DNA of 64,000 nucleotides from Heterobilharzia americana (GCA_944470555.2 OX104129.1:49943998-50007997), one strand, 5' to 3'. Positions 24,401 to 36,399 are shown, counted from the first letter of the stretch. Notes: generated by a model from the sequence alone, not told the origin. Made by a program: numbers and translations.

Positions 24401-24443
24401 ACCAGGAACCCAAGGGATAAAAAATAATATTGACTATGCCACT
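21393..24443 (+). mobile_element. LINE family A, near full-length coding region, dead
   Basis: The order is an APE-type endonuclease (about 21410-22200), linker (22240-22730), RT (22730-23760) and C-terminal region (23760-24240), ending at the GGAACCCAAGGGATAAAA tail near 24430. Endonuclease marks are AKLRIG/DKEY.. at the start (TWN is lost) and GDMDAELG at 21875-21898, which fits the GDFNA block. The RT shows NKAAGPDEIPPEALK (about 22879-22923), a motif A with an in-frame stop (near 23265-23305) and motif C NFTDD (FTDD at 23590-23601). Multiple stops and frameshifts occur. A possible imperfect target duplication is CTATTCCACT (21393-21402) against CTATGCCACT (24434-24443), 9 of 10. The 5' untranslated module seen at 45.3 and 58.1 kb is absent. 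Confidence 0.8.
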
Positions 24444-27059
24444 GGTATAAAGTAAAACCTTCATAAACCATTCATATAACTGTTCGACCAGATGTCTGTT
24501 ATACATGAGCTTTTCATGATTATAACACATGCAATATAGGTGAAGATCATGGGCGTGAGACTGCGTGAACTTTCAGTAATATATTCAGTATTCTAAGGTG
24601 GAGGGAGATTCAACAGCTAATCACGTGTCTAGAAAACCAAATCACTGAAGTCAATAAAACAAAACTGTAGAACTAACAAGGCGTGTAAACGTCTGATAAT
24701 TCTTCGAACCTGAAACTCATGAATAAAGCATTAAGTGTACAAAACAGAAATAATCTAGGAGCTGAAATTCTAGGTGTGGAAAAGTATTGGAAAACAATTT
24801 TCACCTTGATGTTATGTATATAGGGAGGACGATGAAGGAGGTATTTAGTATAAATTGAAAAAATCAAGCCAAGTTACGAATTACAGCAAAGCAATGAAAC
24901 GAGCATCTAAATATTCGTGAAAGGAGAATTTATAAAGGCTTCTTTGGTCAGCAGGCAAAGAGTCTTTTGCGCTGCTACAAAGTACTTTTCATTCCTTTAA
25001 GCGAACTAAAAATTGTCCGAAAATTATCATTTGTGCGATTTACTGATGCACTTTATAAACAGGAAGTAATGTAATATGAAAAGTGATCTAGAAAAGTAAA
25101 AGTGTCTAGAAGCTTAAAAACAGAAAGATGAGCTATGCACTTGCTATGAAAATAGGCAATAATAATAATACCTTTATTCGTAAAGGTATTTCAGAAATAC
25201 TCTATAGAATTTTCAGCATCTCACACGGCACTATTTTGACAGGAATAGTGTATCTGTAAACTTAGTAAAATAAGTATAAATTACACATAAAAGTTAATAA
25301 TATTTGCTCTGGCTACAACTTTCTTGAAAATGTAGGGTTAAATTAAGTAGAAAACCACATCAACGTTTAGATTCATAATACATAAATAATAACAAGCTGT
25401 GTACTCATCAATTAATTTGCTTTCGAAAATAGAAATTGACAGTTAGTTTATTTGAAGTAAGTCAATCTTATAGTGACAGTGTAAGAAAAGGAAAATATAT
25501 TTGAAATAACATAGGTTCTGTAACATTTCTTTTCAAAAACTCGCTAATACGGCTTTTATAGGACTTATCAGTGTAAGCAATAATTCAAACAAATCAGGCT
25601 TGAAACTATGAAGCATCAGTCATTTGGTTGCACACATAAATGAATCATCTGATGCACTCTGTCACTCTTGGAGAAGAAAATTGCCAGTTATGCAGTAACT
25701 TTTTTGAAAGGCTAGGTGTTTAGAGTTGATGACGTTTCTCTAAAAAGAACTATTGATACTTCTTTCCCTCTCCTGTAGATAAGGTAAACAGTGTTCTAGG
25801 ATAAGCTAACAAGACTGACAGTGTTAGCCGTTGAAGTAAGGTGTATAGCTTTTAACAATGAAGACCTCTTGAAGAAAATATATTTCCTTATCACACCTTT
25901 TTTCTATGTCTTCTTATTACATTAAGTGAGACTTTATCATATTTTTTTTCATTGTGAAAGCATCGGAAGAGTAACATGTATCATATGAAAGCACTCATAC
26001 AAATTTCATAGTTGGATGTTTTAATGAAAATTTTCTGTTTTAAAATTTTTCAATAATCTGCAATGTTTGAAGAGTACATTTATAGTGAAGTAAGCACCTC
26101 AAAAAATACCACAGTATACTCACTTACTGTGCTGTACCAGTAGCATATAAAGCCTGTTGTCTTACATGGCACCATCCCCATTAACTGGTTAACCTATTAT
26201 AATATTTCATTATTACTTGTGATAGCACACGTTCGTAAGGTAAAGAGAAACATGCATAACAAAGTATTTCCATATAAGATAAGCAATCTCTATAAGTCTG
26301 ATTAATTATTCTGATAATAATCCAAATATCACGTATACGTTATTGCTTTGCAGAAAAACAATGGCTGCTACTAACTGAAGTAGAAAATTAACAGTTTTCT
26401 GATTAGATACTATTCATTAGATACAATCGACAACAGTTCCCAAATTTTACTGTCTTACTGAAAGCTCGTTTCTCAGAAATAACACTATTAGATAAATTAG
26501 TCGGAAACTTGAAGATAATATCCATAATTATTTTGTCAGAAGTTTTGCTGAGTGATATCTAAATCGGAAGCCGATCAGTAAACCTAGATGAACATGATTA
26601 GTAGGCTGTAAATAGATTCAGAGTTAAGACTTTAGAATCAAACCAATATATTTGCGCAACTAAATAAAACATTGGCAATTTGTAGAAAGCTAACGTAAGA
26701 TCTGTTATGAATCATGCATCAGGATCATAAAGATTTCAAAAGTCCCCTAAAACGGTTGCATACCAACTGTAGACTATTTCCTGGTTTCAGCCCCATAAGA
26801 AAACTTTATTCAGCTGTACTACTTGTGGATCATCAAAGATAGTTGTTTACTAATTTTGAATTTTGTCTGTTTGTTTCCTTGACTTTTTGGAGAAAATGAA
26901 CCTAGCCATAGCAAGCATAACTGGTCCCATTTTTGCCAGTTTAACTCTTTACCATTCTAATGAAATTACAACCACTGAATTTGATATAAACTGTAAGTCC
27001 TTCAGGATGAGCATTTAGAAGAAGTAAACTGGCAGAGTTTGGTAATGCCCAGAAGCTTG
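24444..27059. other. unassigned AT-rich DNA
   Basis: Apart from the hairpin at 25167-25190, nothing recognisable was seen. Confidence 0.35.
25167..25190. repeat. perfect hairpin with TTCG loop
   Basis: AATACCTTTA pairs with TAAAGGTATT around a TTCG loop, a 10-bp perfect stem preceded by AATAATAAT repeats. It may mark the end of an old retroelement; no neighbouring coding remnant supports this. Confidence 0.5.
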
Positions 27060-27149
27060 AATTAAAAATTGGAAACGTTATATATTTTTCGTGATAAATA
27101 TATACAACAAACAGTTAAAACGCAAATAGATAGATACTCCCAAATTGGA

Positions 27150-27400
27150 TGAATACCATAGGCAGGGAGCTCTGGATCTAAGTTTTGTGCTTGTTGGCGT
27201 TGGAAGTTGTAGATACGCCCTACTGATGAGTGCCAACAGGCATGAAACCTAGGTCCAGGGCTTTTTGCCAATTACCTGCGACTAACATCCAAGTGCATGT
27301 GAAGATGATCCACTTATCTCTGTGGCTACATCTCAAAATGATAGACAGAATCAGTCCAGCGCTCAGTACTAGACAACATAAAATCGGTTGCTTTGGACTG
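27150..27400 (-). repeat. R repeat fragments, rearranged
   Basis: On the minus strand, a tail-like piece (AACCGATTTTATGTTGTCTA, then GTACTGAG..CTGATTCTGTCTATCAT; 27400-27335) is followed by a head-like piece (GGACCTAGGTTTCATGCC, TGTTGGCACTCATCAG, 27256-27220). The order tail-then-head differs from the 11.6 and 60.0 kb units, so this is a permuted or tandem remnant. A short open frame across it is not a gene. Confidence 0.5.
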
Positions 27401-27959
27401 ACCCTTCAGTGTACACAGATATTCTCGCACATATATTTGTACATATATCAAAGCTTCATAACCAATGCAATATAAAATTAAACTTTGTTTGGACATAAAA
27501 TCAATATCGATGCCGAAGGTGAGAATATCCGCCATCAAACTTCAAAAAGTTTGAAAAATTTATACAATATTCTTCGACTTTTCCGGTAGCGTTTCAGAAT
27601 TACTTGTCGAATGAGTTTCACTCCTGCGGACTGAATGAATGAAATCATTTAAATTTTCTGGTTGAATATGAAATATTGCAGTGAAGAGAACTGATGGTGC
27701 TTTACTCTGGATTGCTAAAGTATTTTTTCCTGCTTCCACAATCTCCTAAACTTCCTCCTTTGTTACGAAGTCAGATGACAAGTTTTTTAACTAATCCTTC
27801 TGCAATACATTCAAGGTTGTTGATTCCATATGTTAGATGAATGTTTTTGATAAAGTTTTACGTTGTCATTTTATCTTGCTTCACAGTCTGCAAAACCTAC
27901 ACTTACCTCAACACTTTGTTTCATACTTGATTAAATTGACCTGAATGGAATTAAAGTCG
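27401..27959. other. unassigned DNA
   Basis: Nothing recognisable was seen. Confidence 0.35.
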
Positions 27960-28760
27960 GTATTAACCAAAAATCTGAAGGAATTCATCTCAAGATTCAC
28001 TTTCGATGTGTAGTTTTGCTTGTTGGCATCTATAACGCCAGTAGAATGGGGTTATAATGGGGTCTCTCTTTCGTCAACTGTTAGTGGTTATCTTTAGGTC
28101 GAAGCCGGAGACAACTAATCTAAACTCAGTTATTAGACAGTACAAATTATCCAAAAGATATACTGATGAAACATTTACTGTCCACGAAGATGATTCTGAC
28201 TTTCAAAAAGTAATACGTTTTCCCAGTGAATGTCACTTCATAATAAACTTTACAACAAGGGTAGGATAATACTCAAAGACATCATTCCAAAATGTATTGT
28301 CGATAGGACAAGATGTTTGGAGACATAAAAGATCCACTTATCGAAAATCTACAGTGGTTTGTACTCCCAGCACTTTTACAGACAAAATTCAACTTCCAAA
28401 GTTGAAGTTCACTAAAAGCGGTTACCCAGAAAGATTCATAGATAAGTCTGAACCAGAATGCTCCTTGTCACTTGTCTATTATAACAGAGGAAATGGCCGC
28501 TATTGATAGTAGAACTGAGTGAACATGTAGTAGATGTGGTACTAAAACGTCGACTAATGAAAGTCGTCAATAGAATATTCTATTCAGTTGCTCTGCAAAC
28601 CACCCAAAACTGTTTTTCAATTAGAAACACGCGTGGTAAGGGCAAACGGCTGCTGCTATACATGTTCCATAAGGTAGACTGGTTCACCTGCTCCCGATGC
28701 GATAAGAATATGAGCAGTAGAAAAACATCTATACTAACACCTTTCAGTATGGCTCAGTGA
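27960..28760 (+). mobile_element. Penelope-like retroelement, RT to GIY-YIG, broken
   Basis: The plus strand shows NGVIMGSLF at about 28045-28070, matching the PLE MGSP block. ETTNLNSVIRQYKLSKRY then leads to YTDETFTV (YTDE at 28159-28170), where Y[AV]DDTFIV is usual, so the second catalytic aspartate is glutamate. Next come CTPSTFTDKI and SGYPERFIDK (28297-28450), a linker with LKRRLMKVVNRIFYSVALQ, and the start of GIY-YIG as FTCSRCDKNMSSRK (about 28681-28725). Frameshifts occur near 28260, 28300 and 28500. The C-terminal tail was not found. Confidence 0.75.
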
Positions 28761-29543
28761 CGGCTGTGGCAGATTGATAAATAGCTCCACATGACAACAT
28801 TTAATTGACAACGGACATAGTTCTCGAAGATTCTTTTCCAGAACAATGGAATTTGCAGATGCGCCTTGCTGATGACTTCTTGTGGGCCCAAAACTTAGCT
28901 GTAGGGTTTCCTATCCACTGCCTACAACCATCTAACATCAGCTGAATTGCACCATGAATTTGAGTCTCCTAGCTTAATAGCCAGTCTACAGAAAAACCCA
29001 TGTATTCCTGTCACCCTTAGGACCAGACAGCATGAATTTGGTGACTTTCCAGTGATCAGTCAGTGTATAAAAAAATCCTCTAACAAGTCAGGAAGTGCCT
29101 GTTTGCACTATTGAAACCGTAGCAACAAAAATTAAGACGTGAATTTTGTATCCAGAAGTAGCTAGGAAGAGTGGATATTTTCAGATTAATATTATGACAT
29201 AACTCAACTTGTGTAGACGAATACAAAACCTAAACAAATGTGCTTGTCATGTGGGAAAATACTGTTTTTGTATATTAAATACATTTCAGAACACCTGTAG
29301 AAAGATTATTACGCAGAACGTTTACAGAAATGATTCATGAGTTTCAGACTTCATGCGCCAATTTAAAACATATACTACGAAATATATGGGTCTACTTGAC
29401 GTATTTAATACATTGATGAGTCCTGCAGAGTGTAAATACATCATTTTGCATGAAATGGAAACCTGTAACCTTGTTATCAGATATACCACCGCACAGTTTA
29501 AATATGAAAAGCATCAGTTTTTTTCTCAACATGAAGTTACATA
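28761..29543. other. unassigned DNA
   Basis: Nothing recognisable was seen. Confidence 0.35.
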
Positions 29544-29588
29544 GCATCTTAAAAATAGCTTCCCTTTTTAGGAAGCTATTTTTAATGC
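29544..29588. repeat. strong hairpin
   Basis: TTAAAAATAGCTTCC (29549-29563) and GGAAGCTATTTTTAA (29571-29585) form a perfect 15-bp stem around the 7-nt loop CTTTTTA. GCA (29544-29546) and TGC (29586-29588) add three more pairs past a small bulge. The element is not part of a recognised repeat. Confidence 0.7.
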
Positions 29589-29819
29589 ACACAATTGATT
29601 GTACGTACCTCAGTGATTTAACCACTGATTTATGCAGACGCTGTGAATGTTGATGCATTTAGACAGGACACGGATATTTTATTGTTTGAAGAAATGACAT
29701 CTCATATGAATTTTCAACTGCATAGTTTGAAATAGTTTAAGTAGCGAAAAACATTCAGTGGGGAGCTGTGTGAACTACACTACTACGTTAGATATCAGGA
29801 ACCGTCATCTAGCTTTCAG

Positions 29820-30035
29820 GCGTACATTAACTGGTCATGGGGGGTCAACCAACCTCACGCTGTCTGGTCCTGAGTGTAAACCGAATTCTGTTGATCATAT
29901 TTACAATGTTGCGCATTAATAGATATTGGTTGGTTGGAGGCGGGACATCACTCACGTCGAGGTTAAAGATACGCCTTGCCGACAAGTACCAACAGGCACG
30001 AAACCTAGGTCCAAAGTTTCCTGCCAACCACCTAT
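29820..30035 (+). repeat. R repeat tail joined to inverted head
   Basis: The tail is on the plus strand (GGTCAACCAACCTCACGCTG, then CCGAATTCTGTTGATCATAT; 29842-29902). The head follows in the opposite orientation: its minus-strand reading, TGGACCTAGGTTTCGTGCC (30013-29995), continues as TGTTGGTACTTGTCGGCAAG. The tRNA-like block normally between them is absent. Confidence 0.55.
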
Positions 30036-30444
30036 CAGCTTTCATACTTTTTTGCATTCATTAAGAAGGTGTATGAAATAGACTGAAGAGACTATTGAAT
30101 TGCCACCTCTAACTTTCTAAGAGGAACAGTTTAACACTTAGATTTTCAATGGATATCGCCTACTGATCGATGTGATTCTGTGAGAAATTGGAACAATATG
30201 ACATACTATTGATAACTTGTAAGTCAAAGTTAACTTTCAACAACGTCCCACCTTAATATCATTATTATTAAAATCCATTTCTTTTCAAAAAACGTCAACT
30301 ATTACAGATAAATTTTCACTTTTTTTATACGCAATTTTTATTTGGACCACACATCATTTTCTATTGGTATGCGGTCTCCTGTGAGAATGCCTGTCGTTTG
30401 AGTTTTATACCAACGATGAATTGTGGCCAACAGTTGAAGAAGGT
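30036..30444. other. unassigned DNA
   Basis: This could hold the degraded head of the SINE that follows; I could not define A and B boxes. Confidence 0.3.
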
Positions 30445-30520
30445 AGGCATATCCAGCAGACAAGTCCGTAATAAAACGAAACGTGCATCCTAGATTCCCC
30501 TGCTAGTCATAATCCATTAT
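30445..30520 (+). mobile_element. hammerhead SINE remnant (ribozyme and tail)
   Basis: ATCCAGCAGACAAGTCC (30451-30467) corresponds to stem I and the CUGANGA strand, with CAGACAA instead of the consensus. CGAAAC at 30477-30482 keeps the GAAAC element. The tail CTAGATTCCCCTGCTAGTCA matches Smα-like copies at 13.2, 18.7 and 61.8 kb. Confidence 0.6.
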
Positions 30521-30858
30521 TACTATTACAGATAGACTTGTAATGGGGGTATTTTACGAAATCAGTAGAATATAAAGTATTAAATATCAGATGACTTATG
30601 GTTGCCACGTCTTCAACTTATGACTGTTGAGATATTGCAGTTACTTTCTTGAGGACAAGGGAAAATACTGTCTTCTCTTTTATTAATTAGAAGTGATCCA
30701 AAACAGAAATTCTTATTTTAAGCCACAGACTACTCAAGTATGAGTTCTTGCCCTTCAGTTTTTATATATGCGATGACGTAGTCACAATGACCTTAGTGTG
30801 TGAACCAGTTTCCATAGGAACGTCCTAGTCCATTTTTACTTTTCTTACTCATATGAAT

Positions 30859-30860
<2 letters not shown>
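30521..30860. other. unassigned DNA
   Basis: Nothing recognisable was seen. Confidence 0.3.

Positions 30861-30903
<43 letters not shown>
30861..30903. repeat. (TA)n microsatellite
   Basis: About 20 TA units, with one TATG interruption. Confidence 0.95.
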
Positions 30904-30904
<1 letters not shown>

Positions 30905-31823
30905 ACAAGACTAGACCCAATAAAGATAATTTCGTTAGTCACTGGCTAGTCTTGGTTTCCTGATATTCTCCCGACTTAGCGAAAAAAACTCCAAGAAGAG
31001 TAGCCAACACTCATGCGTAGTTCAAGTACAATTGCGCTAATTACACGCTTCACAGAAAATTACACATAAATGCATCTGCATAGCCTAGTGAATGAAATCC
31101 TCAAAAGAATATCCTCACTGAACCATTTATTTTCATTTTCTTATAAAATGTTGTGAGGATTTTTCCTAAAAAATTATGTTCCAGTAATGTTGTAAAAATT
31201 TCTGAGTATCTGGAATCCATTTGATCACTGTGCTTAGGAAAGACTTCAGTTATTAGATGAAATAAATAATTATTGTTTCAAACAAAAATTTCATTTTTCT
31301 CAGTCATATGACTTTTTGCATCACTCATCCAATAGAATAATAAAAATACTGAACATCAAAAAATATGCACTCACCTGGTTCATACATTGCACTGAGTTCA
31401 TGAAAATTCACATGAGAATTCATAGATGGTAAGCAATAATAAAGAAATAAATCCATTGCCTACAGAAGGTTACGTTATTGAAAACTGTTAATCAATATGA
31501 AAGATTGGTAAGAAAGAAGAACTGAATTTTCTGCTAATTTTGCATTTAATCAAAATGAAGTTCTCCTCAGAGATTTTTGAATTTTATATGCAAATTTCTA
31601 AGACTACTCAAATAATCGTAAATCAGTAGCGCAACATATACACACTTTTCAGAACCCTTACTATCTAGAATCATAATTATTTAGATGAGCGACGTACCAG
31701 AAAATGATTAAAACAACGACAGTATTATAAGTAAATTAATTCAGATGAACAAAACTATCTTCTAGTGAGCAACAGAGGTCATTCGAATAACAACTTGGAC
31801 GGAAAATGATTACCAGCTTAATT
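30904..31823. other. unassigned AT-rich DNA
   Basis: Nothing recognisable was seen. Confidence 0.35.
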
Positions 31824-31960
31824 AAATTATATCCTGTGATGAAATTTGAACAGAGGGTGATAATAATAATGATAATAACGATAAAAGTACTTCTTATTAA
31901 CACTGTTAATTATTCTTTTTGTTATCGCCATTATTGAAATTTTCTCACAGGATATAATTT
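31824..31960. repeat. 137-bp foldback, MITE-like
   Basis: AAATTATATCCTGTGA (31824-31839) is a perfect inverted copy of TCACAGGATATAATTT (31945-31960). The inner parts also pair imperfectly: GAAATTTGAA and GATAATAACGATAAAAG on the left against TTTTGTTATCGCC and TTGAAATTTTC on the right. No coding sequence is inside. It resembles a non-autonomous foldback. The target-site duplication is unclear. Confidence 0.6.
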
Positions 31961-33554
31961 TTTCAGTTATCGTATGTGTACAGAAATGCGCAGCATGACA
32001 GGAAACTCGTTGAAAAGAATCTCTTCGCCGAATATCTTGTTCTTCATATCACAATGGAAAATATTAAATTAATTAAAAACAGAAACTGATTTTTTGAACC
32101 ACCAATTTGCTTCTTTTTGTATTGCATCCAGAAACCATGACTTCTAGCTTCTATGACATCCACCCTTGGTCTTGTGTACTTTAGCTTACAATCCAGTTAA
32201 CGAATAATTGATTAAGTAAACAGACCCTAATCGGGAAATAAATTTCATACTGTTCCTTACATAGGATATTTTAATTAGTTAATTTCACATACTAAGTTAC
32301 CATTTGACATTGGTTCATTATTCTCAAACTTTCCACTAAATGCAACTCTCTTTTTACGCATGATTTAATTAAATTATATGCAGCAAACATCTAGATACTG
32401 CCAAAAGGCCACAAAGCATTACAGCCAAATAGTATTTTCTAGATGCTGTCCAGCTTCAACAGTATCCACTACCACCAGAAAGAATGAGGACACAGGAAGC
32501 TCTTGAATGAGTCTTCTTGCTGTGAATGCTTCTATGTCCAAATCTGAGATAGTTGTGCATGACTGGTTTATTCAACAATTAAAATTCTAGGAGCGACAAA
32601 TTGATTGGACATTCATCATTTGCAAGAACAACATAAATTTCTAAAATTCAGTTTAAAGTTTCACTCAGTGCCATTCTTTGTGGCTTTATTGATTAAAATG
32701 GAATAAAATGACTTAGGAAAATTTTTGGATAGAAGGAAGAGATGATGAAAAGCTTAAACGACCAATTTACTAAGAATCTACACGGAATAGCTGTATAATT
32801 TTCATAATTATGATCTGATCATTAAGTATGAAGGTTTTTCTTCCTCTCGAATGTAGTAAATTTCTACGTCTGATATAATGAGAAAACTGAACTGTCTAGG
32901 GTTTATGTTGATCGAAAATACTTTTTTCCAGAAACAATCAATGATAAAATTATAAAGCAGAAAGTTAGGTCATCTGTCATAAGTGTGAATAACTAAGAAA
33001 ATGTCCCTGGATCCAGAAAAACAGTAAAACATCAGACGAATTATCAATACTTACTTCAATGAAAATGAATATTAGATATCACGAGATAAGTTTTACTCGC
33101 AGCCAGATGGTTCAAGGGTGATGGGAACAACCTCAAAAACGGTTCATTTAGGGTTGATAAACACTATTAAACTATTTCCAGTTACAACATCAAGTCAACG
33201 GTGAACTCACAACTTCAAGAAATGTGTTCGTGGTGGATTACATAATATTAAAGACTATTGTTAAGAGTGCTACAAAAAGGTTCACTATGACATTTTTAAA
33301 GTTGTCACACTCTGGAAGTAAATGCTGAAGTTCATCATTTTTGCTCATTTTATAAAATCCTTTAACCCAACTCTATTTGTACCTTTACTTTTGGTTATTT
33401 TGTTACTATGCCGACTTTCAACTCAGATTATGATCTATTTTATTTTGAATACTTTTGTTTCCCATTGACATTTACTGCCTCATTATGTTGTAATTTGCTT
33501 GCCGTTGGCTAGTAACGGAATCCAAGGTGCATGTTTTGTCCTATGTAAGAATCA
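31961..33554. other. unassigned AT-rich DNA
   Basis: Nothing recognisable was seen. Confidence 0.35.
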
Positions 33555-34290
33555 TAAGGCAATATCGAGCCATTATCACAAGTTCATATGCCCAAAGAGG
33601 TCTGTCACTTCGATTTAGTAAAATTATCAATAACTCATTGAGTTCCGTCCCCTTGCGATACAAACGAAAGTTAGTCAAATATTTTGTACATTGGGCGGGA
33701 CGTATCTGCCCAAATAACACTTTTGATGAAAAACTCCAAATTATCTGTGACCTACCGGAAACGCTTCGAGCAAAAAATACGAACGTGTCTAATATAAAAC
33801 CCAGAGTATCTAGACTTTCCAAGAAACTATTATTCCTCAGGCTACAGTTTCGAGGTGACATCCTCAGCGAAATTGTGACACAGGACCTCACAACGTCAGA
33901 GGGAGATCATTTAATGCAGTAGAGTTATACTGTGCATCCTAAAGTCGACTGATGATGACCTTAGGAACCAAAGATTAACTGACTTCGTATCTTTCATGTG
34001 CCCTTGGCAGTTCAAATACTGCTGTGGAGCTAGTTGCATTGGGTGTACAGTCTGCTAATTATCCTTCATGGTTAAGTAAAACGTTAACAAGATCGGGGTG
34101 GAACTCTCAGCTGGCTGACATCGGTCACCAAGTTAATTTTCGCAAAGCCTTTAAAGTTATACAGCATATTCCTTCTAATCTCACTCACTTTCTAAGAGTT
34201 CGTCTTTTACATGCAACAGAAGCCATCAAACAAATTGAATCTTTGTGTTCAGAAGAAATTCGTACAGCTCAAACTTAGTATTTGTATTTT
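33555..34290 (+). mobile_element. Penelope-like retroelement, linker to C-terminus
   Basis: The first part reads SSVPLRYKRKLVKYFVHWA, RICPNNTFDEKL and KPRV.RLSKKLLFLRLQFRGD (about 33640-33870), which is the region between RT and endonuclease in PLEs. A frameshift near 33900 leads into FKYCCGASCIGCT (about 34011-34050), a decayed CxCG.SYIGRT GIY-YIG core. A further shift leads to the C-terminal part: YPSWLSKTLTRS, LADIGHQVNFRKAFKVIQHI and LLHATEAIK (34060-34235). The RT palm is not present. The C-terminal frame is intact over about 80 codons. Confidence 0.75.
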
Positions 34291-35179
34291 TTACCTCATT
34301 TCATCATTGGAAATTATGCCGAGATACTTGTTCGCTCAGATAATATTGAGATCAATTTGAACCAAAGTTTATTTATCCCTCTCTGCAATCAGTCACAATA
34401 AGAGCAGTGAAGTGATCCAGAAGAGGAATCACACACCTTCGACAAGTCATTTATATTTTCAAATTCTCCAGCTGAACAAGAAAATAATTGATGGGTTCGT
34501 TAATAACCAATATTCTACAAGGGATAATTAACTGTGACCACTCTTTTAAATAAAACAATTGTTCTATGCATATTTAATTCTGTCCTTGAACTAGTTTCCA
34601 CTGTAAATATTTTCGGGTCATTAAATGTATCAGTATGGATTTTTATTCAGTACAGTCATTTTCTTTTTCTTGATTTAACTGAGAGAATTTGTAATCACTT
34701 ACAGTAACCACTGATATTTTTTGATAAGGAGCTGTGTGTTGATTCGAACGAAAAACATACTACAGACTAGGTGTGCTGTCAGTTGAGCATTGTAGTCTGT
34801 AAAATGTTCAGTGTTCTTAGTGGTCGTTTATTGTATGTGTGCATGTTCACTTTTGTTAGTCTAAGAAGTTTTGACAGCAGTCGAACATGTATGCTCCGTA
34901 GTGTTGTTCTGCATTTGAAAATGAGGTAGTAACCTATGTTTAGGCTTGCGGAATTAAGAATCTGTTGATATTTTGGTTTATGTCACAAAAATGCAGTTCC
35001 ATAAGTAGCGTTTCTATATTTTGAAGTGATAAAGATGTTGGTAATTGAATAAATGCAAATTTACAGAAACCACTTTGAAGAGTGTCTTTCAGTTTGACGA
35101 TTCTGAAATTCCTTATAAATAAGATGAGTTCGATTTGCAGGTTTTTTAGTGAATGATTGCCTGGTCTCTTCATTAACTG
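34291..35179. other. unassigned DNA
   Basis: Nothing recognisable was seen. A minus-strand open frame at 34940-35173 has no recognisable domain. Confidence 0.35.
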
Positions 35180-35325
35180 AAGTCATCTGGAGGGCTATTG
35201 AAAACCTGGAAGCACTGGACAGCTAGTTCGTCTTTGTTTGGTATTTCTCAGCATTGCGCAATCGTGATTCCACCAGGAACCAAATCGAGGACTATTAAAT
35301 CTCAAGGCGAACGCATTACCATTTT
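35180..35325 (-). mobile_element. hammerhead-type SINE
   Basis: On the minus strand, the head GGTAATGCGTTCGCCTTGAG (35320-35301) is followed by TCCTCGATTTGGTTCCTGG (B-box position). Then come ATGCTGAGAAATACCAAAC (35255-35237), GACGAACTAGCTGTC (cleavage triplet at 35220-35218) and CAGTGCTTCCAGGTTTTCAA. Core changes (CTGAGAA and GAACT) make activity unlikely. The tail matches the 2.0 and 41.6 kb copies. Confidence 0.65.
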
Positions 35326-36399
35326 GCTATTATATCGGGATTATACGGTTCACGTCTTCCCGTTCCTGTCAGTCTGCAATATGCTGTGACCATGATTCAC
35401 AGCCACTGGGGAGTATTTGTCCTCACGCACCACTTGGTTGACCCCCAACCCTGTAAATCCATCTTAAAGGATTTCACTGATGAGCATTAAACAGTAATTC
35501 AGCTTTGACGTTTGTAGGATTGGTTCTCTGATTGTTTTCAAGATAGCATTCATCACTGACTAGTATCATTTGGATCAGATTAGGTTAACTAAGAGGTTTC
35601 TCGTTTTACGCCGTGTAGCTTAAAAACTTTTCTCAAGTTTCTTCATTGGAATCGTGATTATCACTTAACACATTAGTTTTTGTAAAGTCACTAACTGTTA
35701 CTAGAGAAATACAGCTACAGATAGTTAAACGTATTGGCTACCTATCTCAACATATATCTTTAAAGTCAATAAAAGAGAGTAGATTTCTATCATTTGGACG
35801 AAGTAACTTAGTTAAGTCTTACAACCTAAGTTTTATTTTATTTTCCACCGGTTTTACACATGTTAAAAAGTTTTAACGAAGACTGTATACATCCATATAT
35901 TTATCTATCCTATGAAGAAACCTATATTTGCGCTTCTGTGTTCAAACATCGACGTCTCCTACACACTACTTCACTCTAGTTTAATTGATTTGATTCAATC
36001 GTCAGAAAAATACACTAGCTCAGAAAAAGCTTGTATACAATCAGATTGATACAGTGTGAATTCTAACTTTCAGTAATGAGATAAGTGCAAAAGACGTTCA
36101 CCTCTCAGTCCAAGTTTTTATCTACTTTCAACTTTTTAGTACTAGATAACTTCTTGAAATCATTTAGTTACAAAAAGAAACATTTATTTTATAAAATACT
36201 TTTAAAAATTGTAAATTTCCCATAGGATTTAAAAACAAGATTATTATTTTAACTCTAGAATTCTAGAAAAAAAGTAAAGAAACGAAAAAAATTATTCAAT
36301 CAATTTTTGAGTTTTTCTCACCATGTGTAATTAAGCTACTCTACTATGCTATTCTGAGTGAGACAATGCATACGTTTTGTCTTTGCTTGTTTGCTGAAG
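35326..36399. other. unassigned AT-rich DNA
   Basis: Nothing recognisable was seen. Confidence 0.35.

Noticed and set aside
27062..27271. 69-codon minus-strand open frame
   Set aside because: It spans R repeat sequence with no domain.
33945..33960. CTGATGATGA as a hammerhead core
   Set aside because: No GAAAC strand or pairing stems nearby; it lies in PLE coding remnant.
34940..35173. 77-codon minus-strand open frame as part of a Penelope-like element
   Set aside because: I could not match it to any PLE segment; left unassigned.
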